A DNA stretch of 64,000 nt from Deinandra increscens subsp. villosa (taxonomy: Eukaryota; Streptophyta; Magnoliopsida; Asterales; Asteraceae). The DNA is taken from the NCBI GenBank assembly GCA_039602395.1, contig JBCNJP010000006.1, positions 41,441,279 through 41,505,278 of the forward strand. Reading direction: 5' to 3'. Positions 41,906 to 54,205 of the stretch are shown piece by piece; position 1 is the first letter of the stretch; every line of letters begins with the position of its first letter. Both the position numbers and the translations under genes were made by a program. The notes under the pieces were generated by a model. That model saw nothing but the letters and a program-made list of their open reading frames with translations, ran no database searches and was not told where the DNA came from.

Positions 41906-42223
41906 GTGATGGAGGCTATTTGGATACGTAAATTCATTGCTGCTCTTGGAGTTGTCCCCAGTAATGAAAGACCTATGAATATGTACTGTGATAACTCAGG
42001 TGCGATAATCATAGCCAATGAACCAGGAGTTCAAAAGGGTGCCAAACATTTTTTAAGTAAGGTTCACTACATTCGCGAGGTAATCGAAATGGGAGAGATC
42101 AACCTTCTCAAAGTTCACACAGATGAAAACCTAGCTGACCCTTTTACGAAACCGATGTCTTCTACCAAGCATGTCGAGCACGCTAGGAACATTGGCCTTC
42201 GACCAACTAATAGTCTTATGTAA
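41906..42223 (+). pseudogene. RNase H end of element E
   Basis: 105-aa frame with the Copia RNase H pattern: CDNSGAIIIANEPG, KGAKHFLSKVHYIREVI, VHTDENLADPFTKPM, followed by the normal stop. It marks the end of pol. The sequence to about 42480 is 3' UTR. Confidence 0.85.
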
Positions 42224-42486
42224 ATATGTTTTAGTATTTGGATAATTAGGATGTTAAGCGGTTTATATATTAATGAATTGATATAACTGGTATGATCGTT
42301 TTCATTTATATCTACTGTATTCTATTTTTTCATGTTTATATCCATAAATGATATAATTGTCTATTGTTCTAAATTGTCATTGACCAGTTGATAATATGGG
42401 AGTATCATCAAATTAAGGTAAATGTGAGACGTGTTGGTGATATTCATTGCTGAATGAATATTAATTGATGATGTCCACCAAGCTCA

Positions 42487-44865
42487 CATGATGTTTATGT
42501 TGATAAACATTGGACTGACCCAACCCACGAGAAGTCACTATATGGATATTATCGATAGTGAATCTCGTAAATGGTTAAATCTCTCATCCTTAGACTTTCG
42601 ATGCAAGCAAGTTTGTGTGAGCGGAGTGTTTTTCTTTGATCTGGTTAAATGTTATCCTGAATAAGGCTGCTATAACAACGATCTTGAGGAGCAACATGAA
42701 TTCTCCCATTTTCTAGTAAAGCTTCCATCATTTTCTCTTTCAATTCCTCCTCGGTCTTTTCAATGTTCACCACTTTCATTTCACTGATTAGATGTGAAAA
42801 TCTGGATACAAGTGCAAGAATATTTTCTTTATCATAGTGTTGAAAATTTTCAAATTCTTTGTTCATATTGATAAACATTAGACTGACCCAACCCACGAGA
42901 AGTCACTATATGGATATTATCGATAGTGAATCTCGTAAATGGTTAAATCTCTCATCCTTAGACTTTCGATGCAAGCAAGTTTGTGTGAGCGGAGTGTTGT
43001 TCTTTGATCTGGTTACATGTTATCCTGAATAAGGCTGCTATAACAACCATCTTCAGGAGCAACATGAATTCTCCCATTTTCTGGTAAAGCTTCCATCAGT
43101 TTTTCTTTCAATTCCTCCTCGCTCTTTTCAATGTTCACCACTTTCATTTCACCGATTAGATTTGAAAATCTGGATACAAGTGCAAGAAAATTTTCTTTAT
43201 CATAGTGTTGAAAATTTTCAAATTCTTTGTTCATGTTGATAAACATGGACTGACCCAACCCACGAGAAGTCACTATATGGATATTGTCGATAGTGAATCT
43301 CGTAAATGGTTAAATCTCTCATCCTTAGACTTTCGATGCAAGCAAGTTTGTGTGAGCGGAGTGTTGTTCTTTGATATGGTTACATGTTATCCTGAATAAG
43401 GCTGCTATAACAACCATCTTCAGGAGCAACAGGAATTCTCCCATTTTCTGGTAAAGCTTCCGTCACTTTTTCTTTCAATTCCTCCTCGGTCTTTTCAATG
43501 TTCACCACTTTCATTTCACTGTTTAGATGTGAAAATCTGGATACAAGTGCAAGAATATTTTCTTTATCATAGTGTTGAAAATTTCAAATTCTTTGTTCAT
43601 ATTGATAAACATTAGACTGACCCAACCCACGAGAAGTCACTATATGGATATTGTCGGTAGTGAATCTCGTAAATGGTTAAATCTCTCACCCTTAGACTTT
43701 CGATGCAAGCAAGTTTGTGTGTGCGGAGTGTTGTTCTTTGATCTGGTTACATGTTATCCTGAATAAGGCTGCTATAACAACCATCTTCAGGAGCAACAGG
43801 AATTCTCCCATTTTCTGGTAAAGCTTCCATCAGTTTTTCTTTCAATTCCTCCTCGGTCTTTTCAATGTTCACCACCATCATTTTACCGATTAGATTTGAA
43901 AATCTGGATACAAGTGCAAGAATATTTTCTTTATCATAGTGTTGAAAATTTTCAAATTCTTTGTTCATGTTGATAAACATTGGACTGACCCAACCCACGA
44001 AAAGTCACTATATGGATATTGTCGATAGTGAATCTTGTAAATGGTTAAATCTATCATCCTTAGACTTTCGATGCAAGCAAGTTTGTGTGAGCGGAGTGTT
44101 GTTCTTTGATCTGGTTAAATGTTATCCTGAATAAAGCTGCTATAACAACCATCTCATGAGCAACATGAATTCTCCCATTTTCTGGTAAAGCTTCCATCAG
44201 TTTCTCTTTCAAATTCCTCCTCGGTCTTTTAAATGTTCACCACTTTCATTTCACTTATTAGATGTGAAAATCTGGATACAAGTGCCAGAATACTTTTTTT
44301 TATCATAGTGTTGAAAATTTTCAAATTCTTTGTTCATGTTGATAAACTTTGGACTGACCCAACCCACGAGAAGTCACTATATGGATATTGTCGGTAGTGA
44401 ATCTCGTAAATGGTTAAATCTCTCATCCTTAGACTTTCGATGCAAGCAAGTTTGTGTGTGCGGAGTGTTGTTCTTTGATCTGGTTAAATGTTATCCTGAA
44501 TAAGGCTGCTATAACAACCATCTTCAGGAGCAACATGAATTCTCCCATAAAGCTTCCATCAGTTTCTCTTTCAAATTCCTCCTCGGTCTTTTAAATGTTC
44601 ACCACTTTCATTTCACTGATTAGATGTGAAAATCTGGATACAAGTGCAAGAATAATTTCTTTATCATAGTGTTGAAAATTTTCAAATTCTTTGTTCATGT
44701 TGATAAACTTTGGACTGACCCAACCCACGAGAAGTCACTATATGGATATTGTCGGTAGTGAATCTCGTAAATGGTTAAATCTCTCATCCTTAGACTTTCG
44801 ATGCAAGCAAGTTTGTGTGTGCGGAGTGTTGTTCTTTGATCTGGTTAAATGTTATCCTGAATAAG
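42487..44865. repeat. Seven-unit tandem array of a chimeric E-UTR / antisense F-gag unit
   Basis: The marker ACTGACCCAACC occurs at 42514, 42882, 43249, 43616, 43984, 44353 and 44714, giving spacings of 368, 367, 367, 368, 369 and 361 bp. Each unit has about 180 bp of E 3' UTR in sense (TGTTGATAAAC ... GCTGCTATAACAAC) and about 180 bp of SIRE-like gag in antisense (the NKEFENFQHYDKENI to MEALPENG part). The last unit runs on without a break into the longer gag of F'. Open frames on both strands recur in the units but are by-products. Confidence 0.9.
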
Positions 44866-45486
44866 GCTGCTATAACAACCATCTTCAGGAGCAACATGAA
44901 TTCTCCCATTTACTGGTAAAGCTTCCATCAGTTTCTCTTTCAATTCCTCATCGGTCTTTTCAATGTTCACCACTTTCATTTCACTTATTAGATGTGAAAA
45001 TCTGGATACAAGTGCAGGAATATTTTCTTTATCATAGTGTTGGAAATTTTCAAATTCTTTGTTCAGCACTTTTCGTCTACTCTTCTTGTATTGATCATTG
45101 CCTTCATATCTTGCAGATAATGCATCCCACAACTGTTTTGACTTTTTGCAAGTACTAAACTGATGCAACAATTCAGTAGGCAAAGCCATTGTTAGATAAC
45201 CAAAAGGTTTTTCTTCAAGCTCATAACTTTTTCTTTCAACTGTATCAAAGTTTTGAATTTGTTTAAAATCTCCACCATCATTTGGATGCATGTAAAGCTT
45301 GCGAATTGGAATCCATAAATCGATATCATTCGTGCTGATGTAACTAGAAAATATGCGTTTCTAATTGTGATAATCTTCCAATTTCAATAGCTTGGGAACT
45401 TTCTGGCTTGTTCCAATTTCGTTATCAAAGTTGAGCATGCTTTGCATTGCACTTTGCATAGGCGCGAACACTTGAAAATCAGACAT
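44845..45486 (-). pseudogene. Truncated gag of F'
   Basis: Starts MSDFQ on the minus strand at 45486, keeps GTSQKVPKLLKLE where F has a stop, then has TAG at 45361-45363 in place of the Trp of DYQNWKQ. The open 148-aa frame from 45291 contains LPTELLHQFSTCKKSKQLWDAL, NKEFENFQHYDKENI and EEELKEKLMEALPVNG, then array sequence that is not recognisable gag. Confidence 0.8.
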
Positions 45487-46461
45487 CTTTTCCGAAATAT
45501 GATACCTTTAAAACTTGAAACTAAAAAATGAGGGTCTTAGAAGCGGATTTTGGGTACAAAACGGAGGGTACGGGCCGTTATGTCAGTTTTAGTGAACACA
45601 ACTTTTCTACCAGCGGACCAAAATAACTAGCGTACCAATAACCTTCAGCGGACCAACAACCGGACCAGAATAATCAGCGTACCAGATCAAGCAGCGTACC
45701 AACTTGGTACGGCGTAACTGTCAGCGTACCAATCAGTAACCGTCGCGTACCACGGTTGAAGATTGCCTTGCGTACCAGGTAGCGTACCATTCACCGTACC
45801 AGTTACTGGATAAAGATTGCCTTGCAGACCAAATGGCGTAGCAATGTGTTCATCCGGCGTACCATGACATTTTCGACTGATTTTTCAGAATTTGACTGTT
45901 TTGAGCTGAAATTTGTAACATTAAGTTGCAAAAACACACTTGGAACGTTTAGAAATAAAGTTTAGCACCGGAAACGCTCGGAATTGTAAAAATTTGATGA
46001 AAAACGAGGAGAAACCCACTTTCTCTCACTAGAAATCTGAATTTGATCAAATACACAGTAGTAGAGCAACCTGGATTGCTCTGATACCACTTGTAAGTAC
46101 GTGAAACGATCTTATTACTGCATGCTTTGATCAATCTAGTGAACACGAGAAGTAAATAAGAGTTTTCTTATTGATCACTTGAAGATTACAAGAAGAACTC
46201 TCTGGTTTCTCTCTTTAGAACACACACACAGAAATGACTCAAATGACAGAAGTTCTAAGCTATCTTTCTAACACACGGTATTTATAGTATTAACATTTAG
46301 CCTAGCCTACCAACTGGCGGACAATTGGTACGGGCGTACCAATGGTACGGTGGACCAGCATGGTACGGATCATGGTATGTTGACACTAAGACTCATACAA
46401 TAACACGCTCACTTAGATAAAATACACGAGACACTCTATAGAATAGGAATATGCTCTAACA
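44866..46461 (-). mobile_element. F': 3'-truncated antisense copy of the F family
   Basis: On the minus strand: LTR (46092-46461, 370 bp, TGTTAGAGCATATTCC start), PBS (46078-46089), a leader rich in GCGTACCA / AGCGGACC words (45590-45870), and gag from ATG at 45484-45486 to about 44866. Everything downstream in the element is missing. Gag is cut at the array junction. It is more diverged from F than the two F LTRs are from each other, so it is a separate family member. Confidence 0.85.
46078..46461 (-). repeat. LTR and primer binding site of F'
   Basis: GCTCTGATACCA (46078-46089) is the reverse complement of the Met PBS. The LTR runs from 46092 to 46461. Its U3 has the same GGTACGGGCGTACC type words (46325-46375), and a TATAAATA lies on the minus strand near 46273-46280. 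Confidence 0.88.
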
Positions 46462-46852
46462 AACATAAAGCCCATATCGAGCACATGCTGTCAAGATAGG
46501 ATTTATTCCTCCATATAAAATGGAGTTAGATACTACTGGGCCCCTTGATGATTTGAACAGATGTATGTACGGCCGTACCCTAAGGTAATTAAGATGAATT
46601 TTGATTGATTTGGTAATGTAGTTTAGTATCATGATCGAGAAATAGAATCGTTAAATACATTAGAAGACACATGATCCATGTCTAATGTTCAACAAAGTAT
46701 CTGAAACAAAGGGATGACTGATTACATGTTAACTATTTAAAAGAGGCGTTTATGAAACTATCCTCATGTGTATCTAGGGGCATTGGCATGTTGCTAGACG
46801 CTAACCTTTGCCTGTATTATTACTTGTTATTATGACGTGCGCAAGTGGGAGC
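46462..46852 (+). other. Rest of the E 3' UTR with polypurine tract
   Basis: Non-coding. It ends AAGTGGGAGC (46843-46852), the likely polypurine tract just before the 3' LTR. No other feature. Confidence 0.65.
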
Positions 46853-47395
46853 TGTTGGAATATGCTCGTGTCATAATATATAATCATACGGCTAGACACA
46901 TATGAGCCTATGGGGTCACACATAAATACACAGAGATAACAAAGATATATATATATATATAATGTATAAAGTTGTATTTACATTATGTATATAAACGCCT
47001 ATGATCAAGAGGTTATTTGACAAACATTAATCATTGAGTTAGACTTAATGATTTATCTAGGATATTAAATAATTAGCTAGCCTAGTTAGTTTAATATGAT
47101 ACTTTGGTCCATTTAAACAGTAAGAAAGAGTCTAGGGACTTAGATGTAAGTTCTATTAAATAAGGATACTATATAATATCCTTATAGGAGAAACCTACTT
47201 TTTCTCTTCTTTTATTCCTCTCTAAGCTAGACCGAAATTCTCCGCCTCCTTGGAGAATTCGGTTCTTGTGATTTTGATCAAGAATTCGCCTAAGGTAACT
47301 CTTGTAGTTTTATTTTCTGTTCATCATCTAAGAAATATGTTGATCCTAGTCTAAATGCTTTGATTTTAATCTGCTGCGTAGTTCTTGAAACCCTA
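46853..47395 (+). repeat. 3' LTR of E
   Basis: Begins TGTTGGAATATGCTCGTG. Matches 29740-30360 with about ten percent difference and a deletion of about 110 bp after GTGATTTTGAT. (TA)n at 46946-46961. The end is uncertain by a few tens of bases. Confidence 0.75.
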
Positions 47396-48620
47396 AAAGC
47401 ACTAACGACTACACCACTTAGGACTATGAGAATGAATGACATTTACATAGAGATCCATCCCGTGCTAATTATTGGCAGTGGTACCGTCTCGCGGAGGCTA
47501 CCTTGATGGGAGAATTCGCGGTCCCACATGTTGAACGTAAACTACCAAAACTTCCTTTCTCCAGCAAACAAATCATCACTTCACTAGTGGCATCATGAGA
47601 CGAGGCCCAGGATGAAGGCAAGAGCCTCCGAGCGGAGAATCATTTCGTAAGACTCGAAATGAACAAGAAGAGTGCCAAACTTGGTCAATTAAACGATGCT
47701 CGTAACATTTTTGTGGCAGGTACGGTGGAACTCCGTGCTATGGTGAACGAACTGCGGGTTGAACGCCATCAAAACCTACAATTCCAAATACAGGCAACTG
47801 CTGCACTAGAGGGTGTGCTCCAAATGATGGTGCTACTAGAGCAACAAATGGGTATAAATCACGCTATGGAAGCGCATACATTGGAGCCTCTTGATGAAGA
47901 ACTCGATGAGGCGGCAGAAGTTGAGGACTGAATTCATTAAATCGTGACGTTATTGTTTTCGTTTCATTTACTTTCACTCTGAACTATATGGGAGTTTGTC
48001 CCAAACAACTTATGGTTTTAAAAGTTTAAGCATTTGAAAGTGAATAATTGTAATGAGTATTACATTTTATTTATTTGAATATTATTTCCTAATCGTTGTG
48101 TTACGTGTTCAAGAAAAATGTGACTATTTATGCTATGCTAAATGCAGTTAATATTGGGAATATTACTCATTGAATTATCTTATCTATTGTGGTAATAGAA
48201 GCATGTCTAGAAGAAACCACGGGCATAACCACATCAACCTCACAACGGCCTAAAGACAGACCATGATTAACGAACATGTCGCGGAAGCATTGGCAGCTGC
48301 ACAGGCTGCAGGGAACATTCCAGCTGGTAAGAAATGTTAAAAAATTAACTTTTTAGTGTATAATAACTCTTAGCTCACTTCCTAAGTTAAGATGATGTTT
48401 TGAATTCAAAACAATGTCAATGCACCTACAAGAAATTTATGGATTGCAAGCCACACACCTTCAGAGGTGACGAAGGAGCAATAGGTGAGCTGCATTGGAT
48501 CGAGAAGATTGAATCCGTTTTTTCTAAGTGTAACTTCCCAGATGGGAGTCGGGTAAATTTCACCACAGGTACCCTCGAAGGAACATCCCTTATAGTGTGC
48601 GTGTGGTGTATATAAAGTTT
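47396..48620 (+). pseudogene. Gag remnants of Z
   Basis: The first block reads ANYWQWYRLAEATLMGEF and, after a TGA, a 90-aa frame from 47659 with MNKKSAKLGQLNDARN and a helical end DEELDEAAEVED. The second block, from 48264, has MINEHVAEALAAAQAAGNIP, then 48433 onward MDCKPHTFRGDEGAIGELHWIEKIESVFSKC and RVNFTTGTLEG. This is the start of the Ty3 gag capsid region shared by many plant gypsy elements. The sequence then degenerates. Confidence 0.7.
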
Positions 48621-49265
48621 TAGCTGTTTTAGTGATACCTTGATTGCATAATCTTTTAAATTTATAAACACGAGATCTTAAAACACATGCTATTTCACTA
48701 CATTCACAGGCAAGTGCACCCATCGTGGAGCAGTATAGTATGGGTAATATTCCAAGGTCCTCCATGGTTACAAGGGAAAGAGAGGCTTTTGATACTTTAT
48801 ATTTGTTGAATCCTAACCAAGATTTACTTTAAAAAGTGAGGTTAATGTAAAATAAAAATATAGAAATATAAAAAGAAGGAATAAAGATAAAGTTGGGTTC
48901 TAGTATATTCAGTCGAAGATAGTATTACTTGGGGGGACTCATCAATGGAGAGCTTAACAAACTGTTTGTTTATTATCTTTCCTTAAGATTATTACTCGTC
49001 AGATGAGAAGGACCGCTTTTCAGCTTGGCATCTTGTCTCACATTCCTCTCGATCTCCTTGTAAATATCCTGAGAGGACCGCCCTAGGAGTAGTAAATAAA
49101 GTAAGCATAAAAGCAATACAGTTGTACGGCCTAATGGGTCATCAATGTCATTGCACTCGAATACGTTGTCATGAACCAACAGGGGAACAAACCAGGCATC
49201 AGATTATTTTATTATGATGAGGGACTACGGTCCGTCTCCTCAATACGCTGCTTCCGTGCAAATAT
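48621..49265. other. Decayed sequence, no gene seen
   Basis: AT-rich, no supported ORF. Probably the continuation of Z, but I see no protein motif. Confidence 0.4.
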
Positions 49266-51856
49266 GTCACACCCCCAAAAATCCACGCGTGGAATGCCAC
49301 CGCAGGGAGTTTGATTATTTCGGGTACGTCTCTTTTGGTAGAAATACATAACCGTAATTTCAGAGAAAGTAGCATTAAGCAGTTTTATTGAGGACCTAAT
49401 CTCGTTAGATGGAAGATGAGGCTCTTGTGTATGAATCTAAAGTCAATCCTTGGTCCGGTACTGGTCCCACAATCAACATGCCACCAATGTTTATATATAG
49501 GGTGTACCGCAGCTAACCCACCACTCCCAACACCTTGAAGGCGTACCAGCTACCTACCATTACTAGCTATTAGTCAAACCACATTGGATATTTTTATAGG
49601 AAATAGAGGACATCAAGTTTTCCCATACGCTTGAGTGTAAACGGGGCGAGAGATTTATCCTCAATACATTGTGCAAACACAGGTGCAGATGCTTCCATTC
49701 ACAAGACCAGTAAGATGCGTAAAGTTTGCTATTTTGACGAGGATTATCGAGAGGTTGGCACGCGCAATGCGAATATCCTAACGCTTCGGATTTCAAGACA
49801 GTAAAAAATTTAAGGCATGCCATTTGGTTTAAGTTCACGCTGGGGTTCAACAACAAAAGTTCTCTGAAAAGGACGATGAGGATTCGCGTAGGAGAAATTT
49901 ATTGATAGTTGCTATGACAGGAGCGTTAGTAAATATATAAAATGTATGGATAACTTGGTGTACTCAATGCATAAGAAGGGGAAGATGCGGGTCGAGGGTT
50001 AGTTGTAGATAATAAGAAGTTCATGCTCGATGGGTGTAAATAGGGTTTCCATAAGAAGCTTTGTAGTGTTATTGTGATTGAGACACAAGGTACTCTCATC
50101 ATCAAATGCTGTTAACTAGTCGAAAAGCTAACTGAAAGTGTAACACCTTCCGGTTCAAAGCTTGAAAGCTCATCTAGGACATAAAGGATTACAAAGCGCG
50201 AGAATCAAAAATCGTTGGTTGTTAAATCGTAAAAGGTTAGAATCATGCAGGAAAAAATCAATCATACAGGTTCAAAAGGTCAACCCGAATAGTCATTGCG
50301 TTAAAACTCGAAGTCATTAGTTTAAAAATCAGGAAGGCTTTTCACTAACATTACCCTAATAGGGAAAATGATGTTCGCGGGACAAGGATGTTGGCGAAAG
50401 ATATGTTCCAATCCTCGGAGTATATACTTCTTCCCTTTGGTTTATCCAATGTTGCGTGGGTATTCGTATGGTAGAGGTCTACCTAACTGTCTCATAATTG
50501 CAAGAGTTCCCAAGGGTTGATGTCATAGATAAGGTCGTAAGAGTGGAGTACGATTCAAGATGAATAAAAAACCAATCAAATATTTCGTCAGGAGTTTTCG
50601 TAGTAAAGAAAAATTTGTCATCAGAATTCACGAGTGAAACAATGTCCCTTCAAGACTAGCACACATAATATGTTTCAAAAGAGTTTTCGAAAGGATTAGA
50701 ATTCATATATAGGAGAGATAAGATCATGCGTAATAACGTTTACAAAGATAGATGACTTCAATCATCCGTTTGAGTTTAACATGTTCAACATTCAATGCCA
50801 CGCGGAGAAAAAAGAAAAAAGAAAAAAAATTACAGGAATTTGGTCCCACTATGACCATTGGCTTGTCTAGTAGGATTCTTTAAGATTCCCATATATTGCA
50901 ATTTACATTTAAGTGTGCACCCGTAATCGAGATTTACTTTATATAATCACCCTAGTTCCTCTTACTTCAACTATCAGGTATGGTGTGGTCACTAACCCAT
51001 GGTTATCTTGACCAGAATTTGTTGAAGGAACAAGTTTCAAGAACAAAATGTTCGCTTTACTTAGAATGACCCACCCAAAGCGAGTCAGCCAGAAATTTAG
51101 CTCAATACGATCTGAATAGGATTTATCACGAATACCGACTTGATCACAATCCGGTACATCAAATAAAACTTTAGTCGGTCCACATCAGGTACCGTGGAGG
51201 TAATATGAGTTATTCCTAAGTTGTGTCATCTCAACGCACAACGTGATAGAATCGAGAAGAGTGGGATCTTAAAAGATCAAGGAAAATGTAAAAACGACCC
51301 GGATAATAGAGACAGATGCAAGTGCCCGCATGGGAAACCACTTGAATTCACACAATGTGGCCACTACTGAAGTTGAATGATTGCACTATTAGCACGTCAT
51401 GATTACGTTTCCTGAAAATGGGAGTTCGGCGATGCAGGTAGGTCAGGTTCAACAAGAATCTCACACACTTGGAGAAAAAAGGTTTAAGAACACGAAGGCG
51501 TATAACACCACCTTCCTAAGTAAGCACATGCCCCAATGTCTGGTTACTACGCCCGATCGTTCAGTCTAGAATAATCCCGAGTAGCAAACGACTCGTCAAG
51601 AGTGAAGATGTGATCTTCTGATCTGATTCGATGTCTCGTCTTCCATGGACGTTAACCAAGAGGTACACGACTCAGAGAGGTTAAGAAAAAAAAATGACTC
51701 AAGAATGACTGGCTCCTCGCCGAGAGTATAAAGGGATGGGATGATGTAAAATACATATCGTAAACAGGTGCGTGTAGGAGTGAATATCACAATGCATGAG
51801 AAAAATGTTTATGTGCAACTAATGCAAAGTAGTTACAGTCTAAGACGAATCATAGT
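49266..51856. other. Heavily decayed gypsy sequence between two LTR-end fragments
   Basis: It is bounded by two similar fragments of about 45 bp (49268 and 51858) starting CACACCCCCAAAAAT and including a CCACCGCAGGGAGT run. Around 50415-50470 a plus-strand frame reads EYILLPFGLSNVAWVF, which recalls the MPFGLTNAPAVF motif of gypsy RT, with stops after it. Nothing else is clear. Confidence 0.4.
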
Positions 51857-52700
51857 TCACACCCCCAAAAATTCACTCGTGGAATACCACCGCAGGGAGT
51901 GTGACAAACCAGGATCGCAGTCCATTAGTTACACCAAATGACCAGTAATTATTAAAAACATTTCATATTTCATTAAAATATAAATTCAGAGTTTTACAAA
52001 TGCGGAAGCGTAAATACAATAAGACGTTTAAGTAAAAACATCGTCACTTGTCTAAAGACAATAAAAGTGTTTCCAAGACTCATACAAGCGTTCTCGTGAT
52101 ACTCGAACATCTGCAACCTGAGAAATAACATGCTAAAAGTGTCAACCAAAGATTGGTGAGTTCACAGGTTTATCAGTTCAAAAACAGTTCAAGTTGAGTT
52201 TAAGATTAACTGTTCAACAACAGTCAAGTTGAGTTTAAGATTGATTGTTCAACAACAGTCAAGTTGAGTTTAAGATTAACTGTTCAACAACAATGAAGTT
52301 GTAAGAGCATAATCACTAATATATATCAAATAGCTAGATAGGCTATATACATGAAACTTCACACGTTGATGGTCACCGAAGCTAACAGTTGTTTATAGTT
52401 TGCCTTGTTGTGTTTAGGAAGAATATAACACCCGTTCGATATCCAATCGTGTCAGCGTGACCGACCCGTGTGGGGTTTGTCAGACCCAGTAGGTGCTACA
52501 ATATATCTCTCGCTATCGTCATTAATACTAACGGTACCATAAGAAGGACTTTGTTGTATCAGTGTGCTTCAAGTACTTCAAGTGATATATAAAAGTCAAA
52601 TTATCTCAATTGTATAATTCATGCGTGTTAATCTCCCCCAACGGGATTGAAAACAGTAAAATGGGGCCATGAAACTCACCTTAGGGTGCATAGCAAATCC
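51857..52700 (-). repeat. Antisense LTR of a Z-related gypsy family
   Basis: In reverse complement it ends TTTTTGGGGGTGTGAAC, like the LTR end at 29467, and shares TTACGCTTCCGCAT-like and CCCTAAGGTGAGTTTCA words with the Z LTR. It contains a 35-bp tandem repeat, about three copies, with CAAGTTGAGTTTAAG starting at 52190, 52225 and 52260. The far boundary is not visible, and no PBS was found on its left. Confidence 0.5.
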
Positions 52701-52969
52701 AGATAATCAACAACACAAGAATAGCAAATATCAGCTTGTTCTACCAAACACCTAACGAGCATGATAATATAAGTGTGTGTTCAATTGAAAACGATTAAGT
52801 CTAGATCAATGGTGGAAGATAGACAATGTCAACTATGATATGGCAAAGATCATAAAAATCCAAAGCAAGTTGTGGATGACACATAGACAAAAATCATGAC
52901 GGTTACCAAATTCGACAAAAAATATATTATTAACTAATAACATATGTCCATGAAATCGGATAATATATA
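52701..52969. other. No feature seen
   Basis: Non-coding AT-rich stretch, possibly the outer part of the antisense LTR. Confidence 0.4.
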
Positions 52970-53736
52970 GGGTAAGGATCATGTAAAAACCACATCTTTT
53001 TGCGAAAACCTAAAAACTAATACTAAAACCTTCATAACTTTTTCATACGATCATATTTTTTAAAAAAAATTGCACCAAAAACCTTAGAATTATGAGTTCC
53101 TTAATTCTGGAAAAAATAAAAAAAAAAACTTTAAAGTCTCGTCGTTTTTTTATTAGATATAGTTTGCGTTAATGTTTTTTTTAGAAAAATCGCATCAAAT
53201 ACGTTATAATTTTGTTAGTTTTTCGTGGTTTTTTATTAGTGCACATGTGCACTAATAATAAATCACTTTATACGTGCCGTATACATTAATATTTTAAAAG
53301 GGAAATTGCACCATAAATCTTATAATTGTGTTATCTTTAACTCTGAAAATATATTTAACGTTTTATTTTTTTTTTAATTTTATGCTACACATGTGCACTA
53401 TAACTAATAGTTATAGTGCATATGTAGAATTATCATTAGTTTTATGAATATTTTAGTTTTTTTTAAATGTTTTTAACCTAAACAATATGTTTTCGCATGA
53501 CAATTCTCATTTGTGTAGTACTAATGAAAATGGTGCACATGTGCACTAATAATACACATGTGCACTAATTTTGTTTTTTTCGAAATATCAATTTCTTTTC
53601 CAGAATCAAAGACAATAGAATTTTAAGATTTTTGGTGCAAGTTTCATAGAAAAATATTAACGTATGTAAAAGTTATGAATGTTTTAGTGTTAGTTTTTAG
53701 GTTTTCGCAAAAAAAAAAGAGTTTTCGCAGGATCTT

Positions 53737-53741
<5 letters not shown>
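52970..53741. mobile_element. MITE M1 with long inverted ends, placed in (TA)n
   Basis: Begins GGGTAAGGATC and ends GATCTTTACCC. The first and last 90 bp or so match in inverted orientation, sharing TTTGCGAAAACCTAAAAACTAA and CATAACTTTT. No coding capacity. It is flanked by TATATA on the left and a long (TA)n on the right. A DNA-transposon derivative with preference for TA runs is the simplest reading. Confidence 0.8.

Positions 53742-53799
<58 letters not shown>
53742..53799. repeat. (TA)n microsatellite between M1 and M2
   Basis: About 58 bp of pure TA repeat. Confidence 0.98.
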
Positions 53800-53802
<3 letters not shown>

Positions 53803-53973
53803 AGATGATCATTTGAGAACCAACTGGGTTTGAGAACTTTTGAGAACCATTTTAAGCCACTAGTTTATATATATGGAAAACTCCCTTATGAATTATAGTG
53901 GTCCCCACCTGAAATAGTGGTTGAAATTTGGTTCTCAAAAGTTCTCAAAACAAAAAGTTCTAATTTGAACCTA

Positions 53974-53977
<4 letters not shown>
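53800..53977 (+). mobile_element. MITE M2, 178 bp
   Basis: GGGAGATGATCATTTGAGAACC to GAACCTAACCC. Internally it shows partial self-complementarity (GGTTCTCAAAAGTTCTCAAA versus TTTGAGAACTTTTGAGAACC). (TA)n lies on both sides. It is a relative of M3 in opposite orientation. Confidence 0.85.

Positions 53978-54027
<50 letters not shown>
53978..54027. repeat. (TA)n microsatellite between M2 and M3
   Basis: About 50 bp of pure TA repeat. Confidence 0.98.
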
Positions 54028-54031
<4 letters not shown>

Positions 54032-54203
54032 TAGGTTCAAATGAGAACCAATTGCTTTTGAGAACTTTTGAGAACCATTCTGGGCCACTAATTTTCATGG
54101 GGGGACCACTCAAATTCATGGGGGGGATTTCCCTATAGATAACTAGTGGCTCGGAATGGTTCTCAAAGTTCTCAAAACCAATTGGTTCTCAAATGATCCT
54201 CTC

Positions 54204-54205
<2 letters not shown>
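54028..54205 (-). mobile_element. MITE M3, 178 bp, inverted relative of M2
   Basis: GGGTTAGGTTCAAATGAGAACC to GATCCTCTCCC. Its reverse complement aligns end to end with M2 and has the same length of 178 bp. The short ORFs seen across this pair are chance frames through the inverted ends. Confidence 0.85.

Larger units (their letters stand above)
29740..47395 (+). mobile_element. Element E: old, broken Copia retrotransposon hosting F and F'
   Basis: LTRs begin TGTTGGAA(A/T)ATGCTCGTGTC at 29740 and 46853. Internal order is gag, zinc finger, protease, integrase, RT, RNase H, the Copia order. The pol frame has many stops. The LTRs differ at roughly one base in ten and by a deletion of about 110 bp, so it is older than the A-B-C nest. 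F lies in RT at 34890-41223, and the array and F' lie in the 3' UTR. The exact right LTR end and TSD were not resolved (CCTAC on the left; a weak CTAC on the right near 47413). Confidence 0.85.

Noticed and set aside
42645..43998. Series of similar 64-86 aa ORFs on both strands
   Set aside because: By-products of the tandem array; the minus-strand ones are pieces of gag and the plus-strand ones are UTR.
50415..50480. A functional RT gene
   Set aside because: Only one motif-like phrase with stops around it; treated as decayed remnant.
53886..54138. ORFs with Tyr-Ile repeats
   Set aside because: They are translations of (TA)n between MITEs M2 and M3.
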